Part shown: in pieces, positions 37,336 to 46,992 of the stretch
Position numbering within the stretch: position 1 is the stretch's first letter
Layout of the letters: the number at the start of each line of letters is the position of its first letter
DNA from: Niabella insulamsoli
Lineage (GTDB): Bacteria; Bacteroidota; Bacteroidia; Chitinophagales; Chitinophagaceae
Direction of reading: 5' to 3'
Assembly (NCBI RefSeq): GCF_039652435.2
Contig: NZ_CP190246.1
Coordinates: 4,092,001 to 4,156,000, forward strand
DNA: 64,000 nt
Notes under the pieces: generated by a model
What the model was told of the DNA's origin: nothing
Seen by the model: only the letters and a program-made list of their open reading frames with translations
Databases searched by the model: none
Position numbers and translations under genes: made by a program

Positions 37336-37866
37336 ATGAAAAAAATACTCCCGATGGTTGCTTTTGTATGTAGCCAATTTGTACTTCATGCACAAAGCGA
37401 TTATAAAAGTGCATTGGGTATAAGAGCGACAACGCATATCACATTCGATATGGTATCACTTTCTTATAAAACCTTTTTATCGGACCACAATGCGATAGAA
37501 ATCAACGCGGGTTATGGCGGGCGGAACATGAGCATACCAATGACGGGTGGCCGAACCGCCTACTCACCTGCCATCAGCCTTTCCGGATCCTACCAGTATC
37601 ATGAAGACATTTACACGGCAACAGATGAACATTTACGCTGGTTTGCAGGCGCAGGGTTGAATTTCTTCAATATTTTTTCTGAACATCAAAACTATAAAGG
37701 TTTTGGTACGGCCCTGTTTGGAACCGCAGGATTGGATTATAAATTTAAAGCGGCGCCGGTGAACCTCTCTTTCGACTGGAGGCCGTCTATTTATGTTATT
37801 TCCCCGTCAGAATTTCTTCCCATACAAATTGGCACCATCGGCCTTTCGGCCAGATATACCTTCTAA
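37336..37866 (+). CDS. Small exported beta-barrel protein, unknown
   Basis: A 176-residue protein with a signal peptide (ends L-H-A-Q) and amphipathic strands ending in L-S-A-R-Y-T-F, a typical outer-membrane barrel terminus. Glycine-rich and aromatic, no recognised family. It precedes the GT2-DUF2062 gene by 29 bases on the same strand. Confidence 0.65.
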   Translation: MKKILPMVAFVCSQFVLHAQSDYKSALGIRATTHITFDMVSLSYKTFLSDHNAIEINAGYGGRNMSIPMTGGRTAYSPAISLSGSYQYHEDIYTATDEHLRWFAGAGLNFFNIFSEHQNYKGFGTALFGTAGLDYKFKAAPVNLSFDWRPSIYVISPSEFLPIQIGTIGLSARYTF

Positions 37867-37895
37867 ATTTCTGATTTCGTGCTTATTTTTGGGCC

Positions 37896-39107
37896 TTGAA
37901 CAATTTGTCAAAGCCATTTATTCCGGAGTTAAGCGCTGACCCAGCTTTTGAAGACTGGAAGGTTTGCGTCATTATTCCCACCTTCAACAACGCGGCGACC
38001 GTAGCAGGCGTTATTGCAGATGTTTTAAAATATACCCGCCACATCATTGTTGTGAACGATGGCTCTACGGATGATACCGCCCCTCTGCTCAACCAATTTC
38101 CTGGTATTTTCAACATCTCCTACAGCCCCAATCGGGGAAAAGGCTATGCTTTGCGCAGCGGTTTTGAGAAAGCAATGCAACTCGGTTATCACTACGCCAT
38201 TACGATCGACTCAGACGGCCAGCATTTTGCTAAGGACCTGCCGGCTTTTCTCCAAAAACTAAAAGAAGAAGGGCCGGCGCTGATTATGGGTGCGCGCAAT
38301 ATGAAGACGGCTGATAATGTGCCCGGCAAAAGCAGTTTTGGAAATAAATTCAGCAATTTTTGGTTCAAAGTGGAAACCGGTATTGAACTGCCGGACACCC
38401 AAACCGGCTACCGGCTTTACCCGTTGGAGCCCATGCGCCAAATGAAATTTTTTACCCGCAAATATGAATTTGAAATCGAAGCGATTGTTCGCCTCGCATG
38501 GGCAGGTGTTAAAGTCACATCCGTTCCCATTACGGTTTATTATCCGCCGGCTCATGAAAGAATCAGCCATTTTCGGCCTTTTAAAGATTTTACGCGCATC
38601 AGCATTGTCAACACGGTTTTGGTTACGATTTGTTTTTTCTATATCTGGCCAAGAAATTTCTTCAGAAAGTTTTATAAAAATAAAAACTGGAAACAGGAGC
38701 TGCGAAATATGCTTTTAAAGCCCGGCGAAACGCACCTGGCCAAGTCAAACGCCATTGCATTTGGCGGCTTTATGGGCATCGTTCCCATCTGGGGGTTCCA
38801 GCTTATCGTGGCTATCGCCGTTGCGCATCTTTTTAAACTAAACAAAGCGCTCGTAGTTTTAGCCGCGCATATTAGTATTGCGCCGATGGTTCCTTTGATC
38901 GTTTTCCTGAGCTATAAAATGGGAAAGCCCTTCATGGGCAGCCGGGCAGTTGATATTTCGCTGGGCAAAGAACTGACCTGGTCGAAAATAGGCCAAAATA
39001 TTGAACAGTATATTTATGGCAGCATGTTGCTGGCCATCATCGTGGGCATCACTTTCTGGCTCAGTACTTTTATATTCTTAAAGCTGCGCAAGCGCATCAA
39101 AGGCTGA
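37896..39107 (+). CDS. Family 2 glycosyltransferase fused to DUF2062
   Basis: A 403-residue membrane protein. The N-terminal GT2 domain (about 22-240) has VIIPTFNNAATV, VVNDGSTDD and the metal-site TIDSDGQH, like polyprenyl/dolichyl-phosphate mannosyltransferases. The C-terminal part has hydrophobic helices around the DUF2062 motif (GFMGIVPIWGFQ, HISIAPMVPL; about 285-395). This pair occurs in aryl-polyene/flexirubin loci. The start is TTG 37896; no suitable ATG lies near. The MMPL fusion follows after 16 bases. Confidence 0.85.
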   Translation: MNNLSKPFIPELSADPAFEDWKVCVIIPTFNNAATVAGVIADVLKYTRHIIVVNDGSTDDTAPLLNQFPGIFNISYSPNRGKGYALRSGFEKAMQLGYHYAITIDSDGQHFAKDLPAFLQKLKEEGPALIMGARNMKTADNVPGKSSFGNKFSNFWFKVETGIELPDTQTGYRLYPLEPMRQMKFFTRKYEFEIEAIVRLAWAGVKVTSVPITVYYPPAHERISHFRPFKDFTRISIVNTVLVTICFFYIWPRNFFRKFYKNKNWKQELRNMLLKPGETHLAKSNAIAFGGFMGIVPIWGFQLIVAIAVAHLFKLNKALVVLAAHISIAPMVPLIVFLSYKMGKPFMGSRAVDISLGKELTWSKIGQNIEQYIYGSMLLAIIVGITFWLSTFIFLKLRKRIKG

Positions 39108-39123
39108 ACTTTGGTTTTCCATC

Positions 39124-42100
39124 ATGCAAAAAGTTTTTTTAACCATATTTCAATTTTTCAGTAGGCACAAAACGGCGCTCTATTTGAGTTTTGTTATTTC
39201 GCTTGCCCTTTTTATTTTCTTTGCCTTTCGCGTAAAATTTGTTGAGAATATTTATGCGATTATTCCAAAAGACGAGAAAACCGAAAAGCTCACCCAGGTA
39301 TTTGAAAACTCGAAATTTGCTGATAAGCTGGTAGTGATGGTTTCCTTAAAAGATTCGCAGCAAATCGATCCGGGAAAACTTGTCGCTTACGCGGATGTCT
39401 TTGTTGAAAAACTACAACAGAAGGCCGCCCCCTTTATCAAAAATATACGCTACAAAATCGACGAGCAGTTTACCTACGCGCTTTTTGAAAGCATTCAAAG
39501 ACATTTGCCATCTTTTTTAACCGCGGATGATTACAAAAAAATAGATACGCTGCTGCAGCCCGAAGCACTTAGCAAATCTTTGAGCCGCAGCAGTTCCATT
39601 TTAGCGATCCCTGCTCCAACGCCGATCAAGCAAGTGGTGTTGAAAGACCCTTCCGGCATTTCTTTCCTTGCCTTAAAAAAATTGCAACAACTGCAGTATG
39701 AAGATAACTTCACGCTATTTCAAAATCATTTTGTAACGCGTGATAAAAAAACGCTGCTTTTATTTATCAGTCCGGCTTTTTCTGCTGGCAACACAGATAA
39801 AAACGGACGGCTTTTCGAGGCCATCGATCATTTGGCGGATTCATTAAGCAGTGTAGATCCAAATATTGGAACGCAATATTTTGGCGGCGCTATCGTCTCA
39901 CAAAACAACGCAGCGCAGCTAAGAAAAGACACCTTGCTCACGCAGGGCATTACCGTGCTTTTTATTATCGTATTTTTAGGCTTTTATTTCAAAAAGAAAA
40001 GGGCGCCGCTGCTCATTTTGGTGCCTGTTATTTTTGGCGCCAGTTTCGCACTTGCGGCGATTTATTTCATCAAAGGAAGTATCTCGGTTATTGCCTTGGG
40101 TACCGGTTCCATTATTCTGGGCATTGCTGTCAATTATTCGCTGCATGTTTTTAATCATTATCGCCACGAGAGCGATATGAAGAACGTGATCAAAGACCTC
40201 GCTTTCCCGCTAACCATTGGCAGCATCACCACCATACTTGGCTTTTTCAGCCTGCAATTTGCTGCTTCTGACATGTTGAAAGACCTGGGCCTTTTTGCCG
40301 GATGCAGCCTCATTGGCGCCGCGCTCTGCTCCCTGATTTATCTGCCTCATTTTATCAGCCGCAAACAGGAGATGGAGGTTAAAAAGTCTTGGCTGGACAA
40401 GCTTTCCCATCTTCGCTTCGAAACCAACAAATGGTTGGTGGCCGCAATTTTAGTGATCACCGTTGTCCTTTATCCGCTTGCGCAAAAAGTAGGTTTTGAG
40501 CCGGATATGATGCGGCTTAATTATATGTCGGAGCCGCTCAAAGCAGCAGAGCAAAAACTGAATAAAATTAGCGGCGCTGCGCTAAAATCAATCTACGCCG
40601 TAAGCGAAGCGCCCACATTGGATGAAGCGCTACGCCACAGTGAAAAACTACAGGTTCAGACAGATTCGTTGAAGCAACAGGGTTGGATCAGCACTACGTC
40701 GGGGGTGGCCAACCTCTTTATGTCGGACAGCCTGCAACAGGCGCGCATCAACTCCTGGAAACGCTACTGGACCGATCAAAAAAAACAAAAGGTTTTAAAA
40801 GACATGGCTGCCTTTGCTGCAACAGCGGGCTTTACAAGCGACGGCATCGACAATTTTAAACAGTTGATCAACGAAGATTATACGCCTATTTCTCCAAATG
40901 AACTGGCGCCGTTGCGCCGCGGATTTTTAGACGATTATATCACAGAAAAGAACGGTTCTGCTTCTGTCGTTACTTTGATTAAAGTTCCTGAACAGCAAAA
41001 GCATGCGGTTATTGCTTCTATTGAAAAGCAGCCACAGACAACGGTTTTAGACCGCCAATACCTCACACAACGACTGACGCAAATGGTGAGCGATGATTTC
41101 AATCAGATCGCCTGGACGATTTCGATCATCGTTGCGGCGGTGCTGCTTTTAACTTACGGGAGAATAGAATTGATGTTGATGTCTTTTATTCCCATGCTCA
41201 TTAGCTGGATATGGATTTTAGGCATCATGACGCTTTTTGATATTCAGTTTAATATTGTCAATATCATTATTTCGGCGCTCATTTTTGGTTTGGGAGATGA
41301 TTACAGCCTGTTTGTGATGGACGGCTTAATCAATGAATACAAAACCGGCAAAAAAGTATTAGCCTCGTATAAATCATCGATCTTGTTATCAGCCATTACC
41401 ACTATTGCGGGGCTCGGGGTATTGATCTTTGCCCAACACCCGGCGCTGCGCTCAATTGCTTTTGTGTCGGTGACCGGTATTATTTGCGTGGTGCTGATGT
41501 CTCAAATTTTAATACCCTTTTTCTTTTCGCTGGTGATTAAAAACCGGATCAGTAAAGGCTTTCATCCCTGGACTTTGTGGAGCTGGAGCCGTTCCGTTTT
41601 TTCCTTTTTGTATTTTGGAACGGTCAGCGTCTTGCTGACGATCATTGGTTTGTTTTTAATAAAGCTCAACGTTCTCGGGCGAAGCAGAGGCAAGTTTGTC
41701 TATCACTATTTGCTGAGCAAATTTTGCATGTCCGTACTTTATATTATGGGTAATTTCAAGAAAAGGCAAATCAACCCCGCCAATGAGACTTTTGAAAAAC
41801 CTGCAGTTGTGATTGCCAACCATCAATCGTTTCTTGATATTCTGCAGATGGCTATGCTCAACCCGCGGCTTATTTTGCTCACAAACAAATGGGTTTGGAA
41901 TTCGCCGATATTCGGTTGGGCGATTAAAATGGCCGACTTCTATCCCGTGGCCAATGGCGTGGAAAACAGCGCTGAACTGCTCAATACGCAAGTAGCAAAA
42001 GGATACTCCATCGCGGTTTTCCCGGAAGGCACGAGAACATCAACGCCACCCATGAAGCGGTTTCACAAAGGCGCGTTTTATTTGGCCGAACAGTTGCATC

Positions 42101-42957
42101 TCGACATTGTCCCGATTGTTTTTCATGGTTTGGGATACACCATGAGTAAAGGCGATTTTTTGCTGAAGAACGGGCCGATCACAGCCTGTTATTTGCCGCG
42201 TATTAAAGCTGAAGACTCCCGTTGGGGGACAACCTATCAGGAGCGTACCAAGTCCATTTCAAAATATTTCAAAGAAGCACATCAAACGCTTACACAACAA
42301 CTGGAAACGCCGGAATATTTTAAAGAACATTTGTTCTTCAACTATATTTATAAAGGGCCGGTGCTCGAATGGTATTTAAAAATAAAACTAAAACTCGAAG
42401 GTTATTATCAGCAATTTCACGAGCTGTTACCGCGCGAAGGGCATATTCTCGATTTGGGTTGCGGTTATGGGTTTATGAGCTATATCCTGCATTGGGCAAG
42501 CCAGGGAAAACGGCGTTTTACAGCCGTTGACTACGATGAGGAAAAGATTGCAACGGCGCGGCATTGCTTTAGCCGAAACGAAAACCTGCACTTCAACCAC
42601 AGTAATATTTCCGAGTTTCCATTCGAGCGTTATCAGGCCATTATTATTAGTGATGTATTGCATTATCTTGAGCCACAGCAACAGAAGCAAATCATTGAAA
42701 CGGCGATCGATAGTTTGCTGCCCGGGGGCATTCTTGTGATCCGCGACGGCGACTCGGATTTAAAAGAAAAACACAAAGGCACAAAGCTCACTGAAATATT
42801 TTCTACAAAAATTTTCTCCTTTAATAAAACCTTAAACGAGCTCCATTTTCTTTCCGGCAGCGCTATGAAAGTTATCGCCCGTGAAAAACAAGTGAGGATG
42901 CAGCGCATCGACCATACCAGGTTTACGTCGAATGTCATCTGGCTGTTCCACAAATAA
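39124..42957 (+). CDS. Trifunctional MMPL exporter / acyltransferase / methyltransferase
   Basis: A 1277-residue fusion. Residues 1-800 form an RND/MMPL exporter: helix near 15-35, a large loop to about 275, a helix bundle to 410, a second helix/loop/bundle (about 435-800, including GLGDDYSLFVMDG). A PlsC-type lysophospholipid acyltransferase follows (about 860-1040) with H900-x4-D905 (NHQSFLD) and FPEGTR at 966-971. A class I SAM methyltransferase ends it (about 1090-1277), with DLGCGYG at 1110-1116. All three carry their active motifs. Such three-part proteins sit in flexirubin-type clusters and probably acylate, methylate and export a lipid-linked pigment; the exact substrate is inferred. 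Confidence 0.88.
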   Translation: MQKVFLTIFQFFSRHKTALYLSFVISLALFIFFAFRVKFVENIYAIIPKDEKTEKLTQVFENSKFADKLVVMVSLKDSQQIDPGKLVAYADVFVEKLQQKAAPFIKNIRYKIDEQFTYALFESIQRHLPSFLTADDYKKIDTLLQPEALSKSLSRSSSILAIPAPTPIKQVVLKDPSGISFLALKKLQQLQYEDNFTLFQNHFVTRDKKTLLLFISPAFSAGNTDKNGRLFEAIDHLADSLSSVDPNIGTQYFGGAIVSQNNAAQLRKDTLLTQGITVLFIIVFLGFYFKKKRAPLLILVPVIFGASFALAAIYFIKGSISVIALGTGSIILGIAVNYSLHVFNHYRHESDMKNVIKDLAFPLTIGSITTILGFFSLQFAASDMLKDLGLFAGCSLIGAALCSLIYLPHFISRKQEMEVKKSWLDKLSHLRFETNKWLVAAILVITVVLYPLAQKVGFEPDMMRLNYMSEPLKAAEQKLNKISGAALKSIYAVSEAPTLDEALRHSEKLQVQTDSLKQQGWISTTSGVANLFMSDSLQQARINSWKRYWTDQKKQKVLKDMAAFAATAGFTSDGIDNFKQLINEDYTPISPNELAPLRRGFLDDYITEKNGSASVVTLIKVPEQQKHAVIASIEKQPQTTVLDRQYLTQRLTQMVSDDFNQIAWTISIIVAAVLLLTYGRIELMLMSFIPMLISWIWILGIMTLFDIQFNIVNIIISALIFGLGDDYSLFVMDGLINEYKTGKKVLASYKSSILLSAITTIAGLGVLIFAQHPALRSIAFVSVTGIICVVLMSQILIPFFFSLVIKNRISKGFHPWTLWSWSRSVFSFLYFGTVSVLLTIIGLFLIKLNVLGRSRGKFVYHYLLSKFCMSVLYIMGNFKKRQINPANETFEKPAVVIANHQSFLDILQMAMLNPRLILLTNKWVWNSPIFGWAIKMADFYPVANGVENSAELLNTQVAKGYSIAVFPEGTRTSTPPMKRFHKGAFYLAEQLHLDIVPIVFHGLGYTMSKGDFLLKNGPITACYLPRIKAEDSRWGTTYQERTKSISKYFKEAHQTLTQQLETPEYFKEHLFFNYIYKGPVLEWYLKIKLKLEGYYQQFHELLPREGHILDLGCGYGFMSYILHWASQGKRRFTAVDYDEEKIATARHCFSRNENLHFNHSNISEFPFERYQAIIISDVLHYLEPQQQKQIIETAIDSLLPGGILVIRDGDSDLKEKHKGTKLTEIFSTKIFSFNKTLNELHFLSGSAMKVIAREKQVRMQRIDHTRFTSNVIWLFHK

Positions 42958-43112
42958 CCTATCCTAGCAGCTCAACAACGGCACCCGCTCCATTTGCTTT
43001 GCATTTTCATCGATTATTAATGAGCATTCATCGAATATAATCGGTCTGTGGTCGAATTGAAAGTTAAATGTCATGTAAGCGACAATACTTTCGTTCAAAA
43101 ATTTACAAGAAC

Positions 43113-44402
43113 ATGAAACCGTCCATGCTCTTCCTGTTGCTCGCGATAATAACAAACCCTATGTGGGCGCAAAACAGTTGCCCGCAGGTCCATACGCTGG
43201 ATGGAGGTGTTACAATTCTTTACGCCCAGGATCCGGCCAATTTCAGGGCGGGTGACGTGATCCTCAAATCTAATGCTATTAATATAAACGGTGTTTCCTA
43301 CGATGCACTTTTTACTATCATTGGTAAAAGGCTGGGCGGCGGCGGCAATGCGGCCCTGGCGCAAACAAATGGCGAAAGTCATTTCCGATTAGGAGGCACG
43401 CATGCCGAAAACAACCCTTACATAAGATATAATCTGAAGTTTGTGACCAGCGGCAGCGCTACCTCCGGCAATCTCGGCGGCCAGCCTGTTACTTTGAATA
43501 ATTTAAAGATGTACCTGCCGGATGTGGATGGAGAGGAAGATGCAAGCCGCTGGTATGTGGACATCGTCGGCTACAGGGTGACCGGGGGCACACCGCCAAC
43601 CGTTACGTCCGGCAGCGGCCTTTCTCAGCAGGGCTTCTACGCCAACACATCAACCGCTGCAATGCAGGCCATTTCGGAAACCGCCAACTATACAAAATAC
43701 CGCCCCAATGTTTCTACCAACGATTACTCTGATAACTTTTTAACAACTAAAACCGCAAGTAATCCGTCAGCTACGACTTATGCGTTAGATTTCAGTTTTG
43801 CCCAGTTTCCTAAAACCGGCATTGACTTACTTTTTGGCGTTACATCAGACCCTGCGCAGGCGGTTAGCAGTGTTACACAAGGCTCGGCAAGCCGCACTTT
43901 TTTTCATGTGTTCACTGTAGCGAATTGTACGGGCGGCACAACGCTTCCCGCGACATTCGATCAAATAGATGCTTTTACAAAAAATAATCAACTCGTCGTA
44001 CACTGGAAAACGCTGAACGAATCAAATAATGAAAAATTCCTGATCGAGGTATCGACCGATGGTCAAAATTTTCAAAAAATATCAGAAGTACAATCCAAAG
44101 CAGCGGCGGGCGTTTCAAGCGGCGCGCTTTCGTATAGCTTTGCAACTCCCTGGAATGCTATTGCCGGCATCGCTTTAATACCACTGCTACTGCTCGGCTT
44201 TTCACGATCAGCACGACAGAAAAACGCAGTTGTGCTGGCTCTTATCGCGCTTTCTATGACTGCTGTATTATATGGCTGTAGCAAAACGGGCGCTTCCGTC
44301 GCAGCCCTTCAGGATAAGAAAATTTTTATAAGAATTGGCCAGGTTGACAAGGACGGAACCGTGAGATATTCTAAAACCGTTCAGGTGAGTCAGAATGAAT
44401 AA
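43113..44402 (+). CDS. Exported protein with a membrane hairpin inside an Ig/FN3-like domain
   Basis: A 429-residue exported protein (signal peptide from ATG 43113 ends M-W-A-Q). The N-terminal 270 residues are a glycine/serine-rich beta domain. The C-terminal part starts like the FN3-like modules common on Bacteroidota secreted proteins (TLPATFDQIDAFTKNNQL, HWKTLNESNNEKFLIE) and ends like one (RIGQVDKDGTVRYSKTV), but between these strands lie two hydrophobic helices (about 347-363 and 370-388) with an arginine/lysine loop and an odd LYGCSK. No T9SS tail is present. Function unknown. Confidence 0.7.
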   Translation: MKPSMLFLLLAIITNPMWAQNSCPQVHTLDGGVTILYAQDPANFRAGDVILKSNAININGVSYDALFTIIGKRLGGGGNAALAQTNGESHFRLGGTHAENNPYIRYNLKFVTSGSATSGNLGGQPVTLNNLKMYLPDVDGEEDASRWYVDIVGYRVTGGTPPTVTSGSGLSQQGFYANTSTAAMQAISETANYTKYRPNVSTNDYSDNFLTTKTASNPSATTYALDFSFAQFPKTGIDLLFGVTSDPAQAVSSVTQGSASRTFFHVFTVANCTGGTTLPATFDQIDAFTKNNQLVVHWKTLNESNNEKFLIEVSTDGQNFQKISEVQSKAAAGVSSGALSYSFATPWNAIAGIALIPLLLLGFSRSARQKNAVVLALIALSMTAVLYGCSKTGASVAALQDKKIFIRIGQVDKDGTVRYSKTVQVSQNE

Positions 44403-44467
44403 ACATCCCTAATAATGAAATTAAAGGCAGAGAGGACAACCCATTCGAAAGCTCTAACCTCTAAAGC

Positions 44468-44503
44468 AAGGGCCTCGTCAAACTAATGACGGGCCCTTTT
44501 TTT
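44468..44503. terminator. Terminator between the hairpin protein and HMA genes
   Basis: AAGGGCC-T-CGTCA (44468-44480) pairs with TGACGGGCCCTT (44487-44498), a 12-base stem with one bulge and a 6-base loop, followed by T7. It suits both the plus-strand gene and the convergent one. Confidence 0.82.
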
Positions 44504-44517
44504 ATCCGGCAAAACGG

Positions 44518-44883
44518 TTATTCGTGTTTATGAGCTGCTGCTGTTTTTGCTTTTCGATCATACTGGCAGCATTGCGGCAGTTTGCCATAAGCGGCATCAG
44601 AAGCTTTCTTGCCTGCATTATCGTATCCAGCATTAGCAATTTTATCCTGAATGGTTTCAAGGCTGGTTTTGCCCGAGCGAAACTTTACGGTCATCTGTTT
44701 GGTTTCCTTGTTCCATTCGGCAAAATCAGCGCCCGCGTCTGAAGCCGCCTTTTCTATTGTTTTTTTACACATGCCACAATTGCCGGAAACATTAAAAGTT
44801 TCCGTTGTTTTCTTCTGCGCAAAAGACTGAGTTGATAACAGAGATATTGCTACGATAAGTAGCATAGATTGAATTGTTTTCAT
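44518..44883 (-). CDS. Periplasmic heavy-metal-associated (HMA) domain protein
   Basis: A 121-residue exported protein (signal peptide ends S-F-A-Q) with a heavy-metal-associated ferredoxin-like fold: C36-G-M-C39 in NVSGNCGMCKKTIE, then the Thr/Val strand and a terminal CCQYDRKAKTAAAHKHE that could bind metal. Similar to periplasmic copper or mercury binders. ATG 44883 is chosen as it starts the signal peptide; the longer frame to 44931 is unlikely. The neighbour 45350 is transcribed in the same direction, and the two could respond to copper. Confidence 0.85.
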   Translation of the reverse strand: MKTIQSMLLIVAISLLSTQSFAQKKTTETFNVSGNCGMCKKTIEKAASDAGADFAEWNKETKQMTVKFRSGKTSLETIQDKIANAGYDNAGKKASDAAYGKLPQCCQYDRKAKTAAAHKHE

Positions 44884-44960
44884 TTTTGAAAAATTATTAG
44901 TTATAAAAAATACGCGGGAGCATTCCCGCACATGTCGGCGAAAGAGGAACTAATATTTTT

Positions 44961-45350
44961 CTATATCCGGAAAACCTGGTTTTTTAAATACAAATCATTG
45001 CTCTTTGGAGGAGGAAGCGAGCAAGCTAAAAATTTATATTCCGCAACCCTGATGGATTCAACCGGCAACAGCGGCGTTATCAAAACAATTGCCTTCGCGA
45101 CAGGTTGTTTCAGGCCGCTGACAAAATGAGAATCCTTTACATGATCGGTAGCCAGCTTTAAAAAGACCGCTTTGTCTTCGCAACAGCCTTTGTCTTTTTT
45201 TGGCATGCCGCATTTGCCGCATTTAGCTTTTGAGGGAGCCAATAACGACACAGCTGCCAACTGGTCCATGCAATAATGCGTAGCTGCCATCACGCCGTTA
45301 GATAACAGCAAATAGCAAATCAATGACATATATCCGATGAACCTGGCCAT
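44961..45350 (-). CDS. HYC_CC_PP family exported protein
   Basis: A 129-residue exported protein with the motifs that name its family: H25-Y-C27, C56-C57 and a proline cluster (SLPPPKSN near 112), plus CGKCG. The N-terminus is a signal peptide. Members occur with copper-responsive TonB receptors or HMA proteins in Bacteroidota, and the gene here lies just upstream of an HMA protein on the same strand. A role in copper handling is inferred; function is not established. Confidence 0.75.
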   Translation of the reverse strand: MARFIGYMSLICYLLLSNGVMAATHYCMDQLAAVSLLAPSKAKCGKCGMPKKDKGCCEDKAVFLKLATDHVKDSHFVSGLKQPVAKAIVLITPLLPVESIRVAEYKFLACSLPPPKSNDLYLKNQVFRI

Positions 45351-45426
45351 GCGTTGAACAAAAGTACTATCAATTATCAGCTTTAATTGTTAAAATAAAC
45401 TTATTGCGGCAATTTTGCGGATTAGC

Positions 45427-46944
45427 GTGAGCATCGATAAAAAATATGACGTTGTAATCATCGGGAGCGGGCTCGGGGGCCTTCTTTGTGCGAACATGCT
45501 GGGCATGGCCGGACTAAAGGTTTGCGTGCTCGAAAAAAACCGGCAACTGGGTGGCAACCTTCAAACGTTTTCCCGGGATAAAAAAATATTTGACACCGGC
45601 GTACATTATATCGGAGGTTTAGCACAGGGCCAGACGCTATATCAGATCTTTGAATATGTCGGCATCATGAAGCGGCTGAAGCTCGAAAAAATGGATCGCT
45701 GCTTTGATAAAATTTTTATCGGCAACGATCCGAAATTGTATGGCCAGGTGCAGGGTTATGACGCTTTCGTGCGCCGGTTATCGGCAGATTTTCCCGGAGA
45801 GGAACACAATATTCGCGCATACGTCCAAAAAGTTCAGCAAGTGTGCAACTCGTTTCCACTCTACAATCTTTCTTTAAACAACGAAGAAGGGGAAACCTAT
45901 CTTGGAAATAATGAAAGCGCCGAACAGGTGATTGCTTCATTTACAGCAAATAAAAAGCTTCGCGCGGTATTAGCTGGCAATAACTTGTTGTATGCCGGCA
46001 CACAAGATGTAACGCCCTTCCATGTGCATGCATTGATTACCAACAGCTATATAGAAAGTAGTTGGAGATGCATTAATGGCGGGTCGCAGATTGCCAGGCT
46101 GTTGGCGATAAATATCAGGAAATACGGAGGCGATATTCTCAGGAATACCGAAATTGTTGCATTAAAAGAAATGGAAGGCGCCATCAGCTATGCACAAACA
46201 TCGAACGGCGATCAGATCTTTGGAAAGCGCTTTATTTCTAATATCCATCCCGCTGCAACGTTGTCTCTGACTAAAGCTCCGCAGGTGTCGAAACTTTACC
46301 GAAAAAGAATAACCGGGCTTAAGCAAACAATCTCATCTTTATCTGTTTACCTTGTTTTAAAGCCGAAGCAGGTCGCTTACGAAAAAAGCAATTACTATTA
46401 TCACAAGGAAGGAAAGCTTTGGCATTTAAATGATTATGACGAGCAAACCTGGCCACTTGGTTATGGTTTATATTTTACAGAAGACAGGGCCAATGAAGGC
46501 TTTGCTGCGGCCATTTCTATATTGACGCCCATGCGGTTTGAAGATGTGCGCCAGTGGAGCAGCACCTATAACCGCACAGGAAAAGAACAATGGCGCGGCG
46601 CCTCCTACGATTTATTCAAACAGCAAAAGGCCGAACAATTACTTCGATTGGTTGGCGAGCGCCTCCCGCATATTGTAAATAATATTGAGAAGTTCTACGT
46701 TGCAACGCCGCTTACAAACAGGGATTATATCGGCGATGCGGAAGGAAGTATGTATGGCGTTCAAAAAGATTACCGCGACCCCCTTCAAACGATGATAAGT
46801 CCGCGTACAAAAATCCCCAACCTTTTTTTAACAGGACAAAATTTAAATTTGCATGGCATTTTAGGAACGGCGCTGAGCGCGGTGTTGACTTGCACCATGC
46901 TACTTGACGACAATAGCCTCGTCGAAAAAATTAAAAAGGCTTAA
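45427..46944 (+). CDS. CrtI/retinol-saturase-like FAD oxidoreductase
   Basis: A 505-residue FAD/NAD(P)-binding enzyme: Rossmann GxGxxG (G13, G15, G18) followed by an acidic strand end (VLEKN), the FDTGVHYIGG insert, and a C-terminal FAD clamp (NLFLTGQNLNLHGILGTALSAV). Related to phytoene desaturases and all-trans-retinol saturases, it would saturate or desaturate a polyene chain. Similar enzymes are standard parts of flexirubin-type clusters. GTG 45427 is used; TTG 45415 is an alternative, no ATG is present. Its 3' neighbour, the C45 enzyme, starts 48 bases on. Confidence 0.83.
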   Translation: MSIDKKYDVVIIGSGLGGLLCANMLGMAGLKVCVLEKNRQLGGNLQTFSRDKKIFDTGVHYIGGLAQGQTLYQIFEYVGIMKRLKLEKMDRCFDKIFIGNDPKLYGQVQGYDAFVRRLSADFPGEEHNIRAYVQKVQQVCNSFPLYNLSLNNEEGETYLGNNESAEQVIASFTANKKLRAVLAGNNLLYAGTQDVTPFHVHALITNSYIESSWRCINGGSQIARLLAINIRKYGGDILRNTEIVALKEMEGAISYAQTSNGDQIFGKRFISNIHPAATLSLTKAPQVSKLYRKRITGLKQTISSLSVYLVLKPKQVAYEKSNYYYHKEGKLWHLNDYDEQTWPLGYGLYFTEDRANEGFAAAISILTPMRFEDVRQWSSTYNRTGKEQWRGASYDLFKQQKAEQLLRLVGERLPHIVNNIEKFYVATPLTNRDYIGDAEGSMYGVQKDYRDPLQTMISPRTKIPNLFLTGQNLNLHGILGTALSAVLTCTMLLDDNSLVEKIKKA

Positions 46945-46992
46945 CGGGGCCACTGTGAAAATTGATATCAATTTCTGTAAAATAAAAAATTA

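Noticed and set aside
43113..44402. Type IX secretion C-terminal domain on the hairpin protein
   Set aside because: The end (VRYSKTVQVSQNE) has the strands of an FN3-like module but not the length or terminal pattern of a sorting domain.
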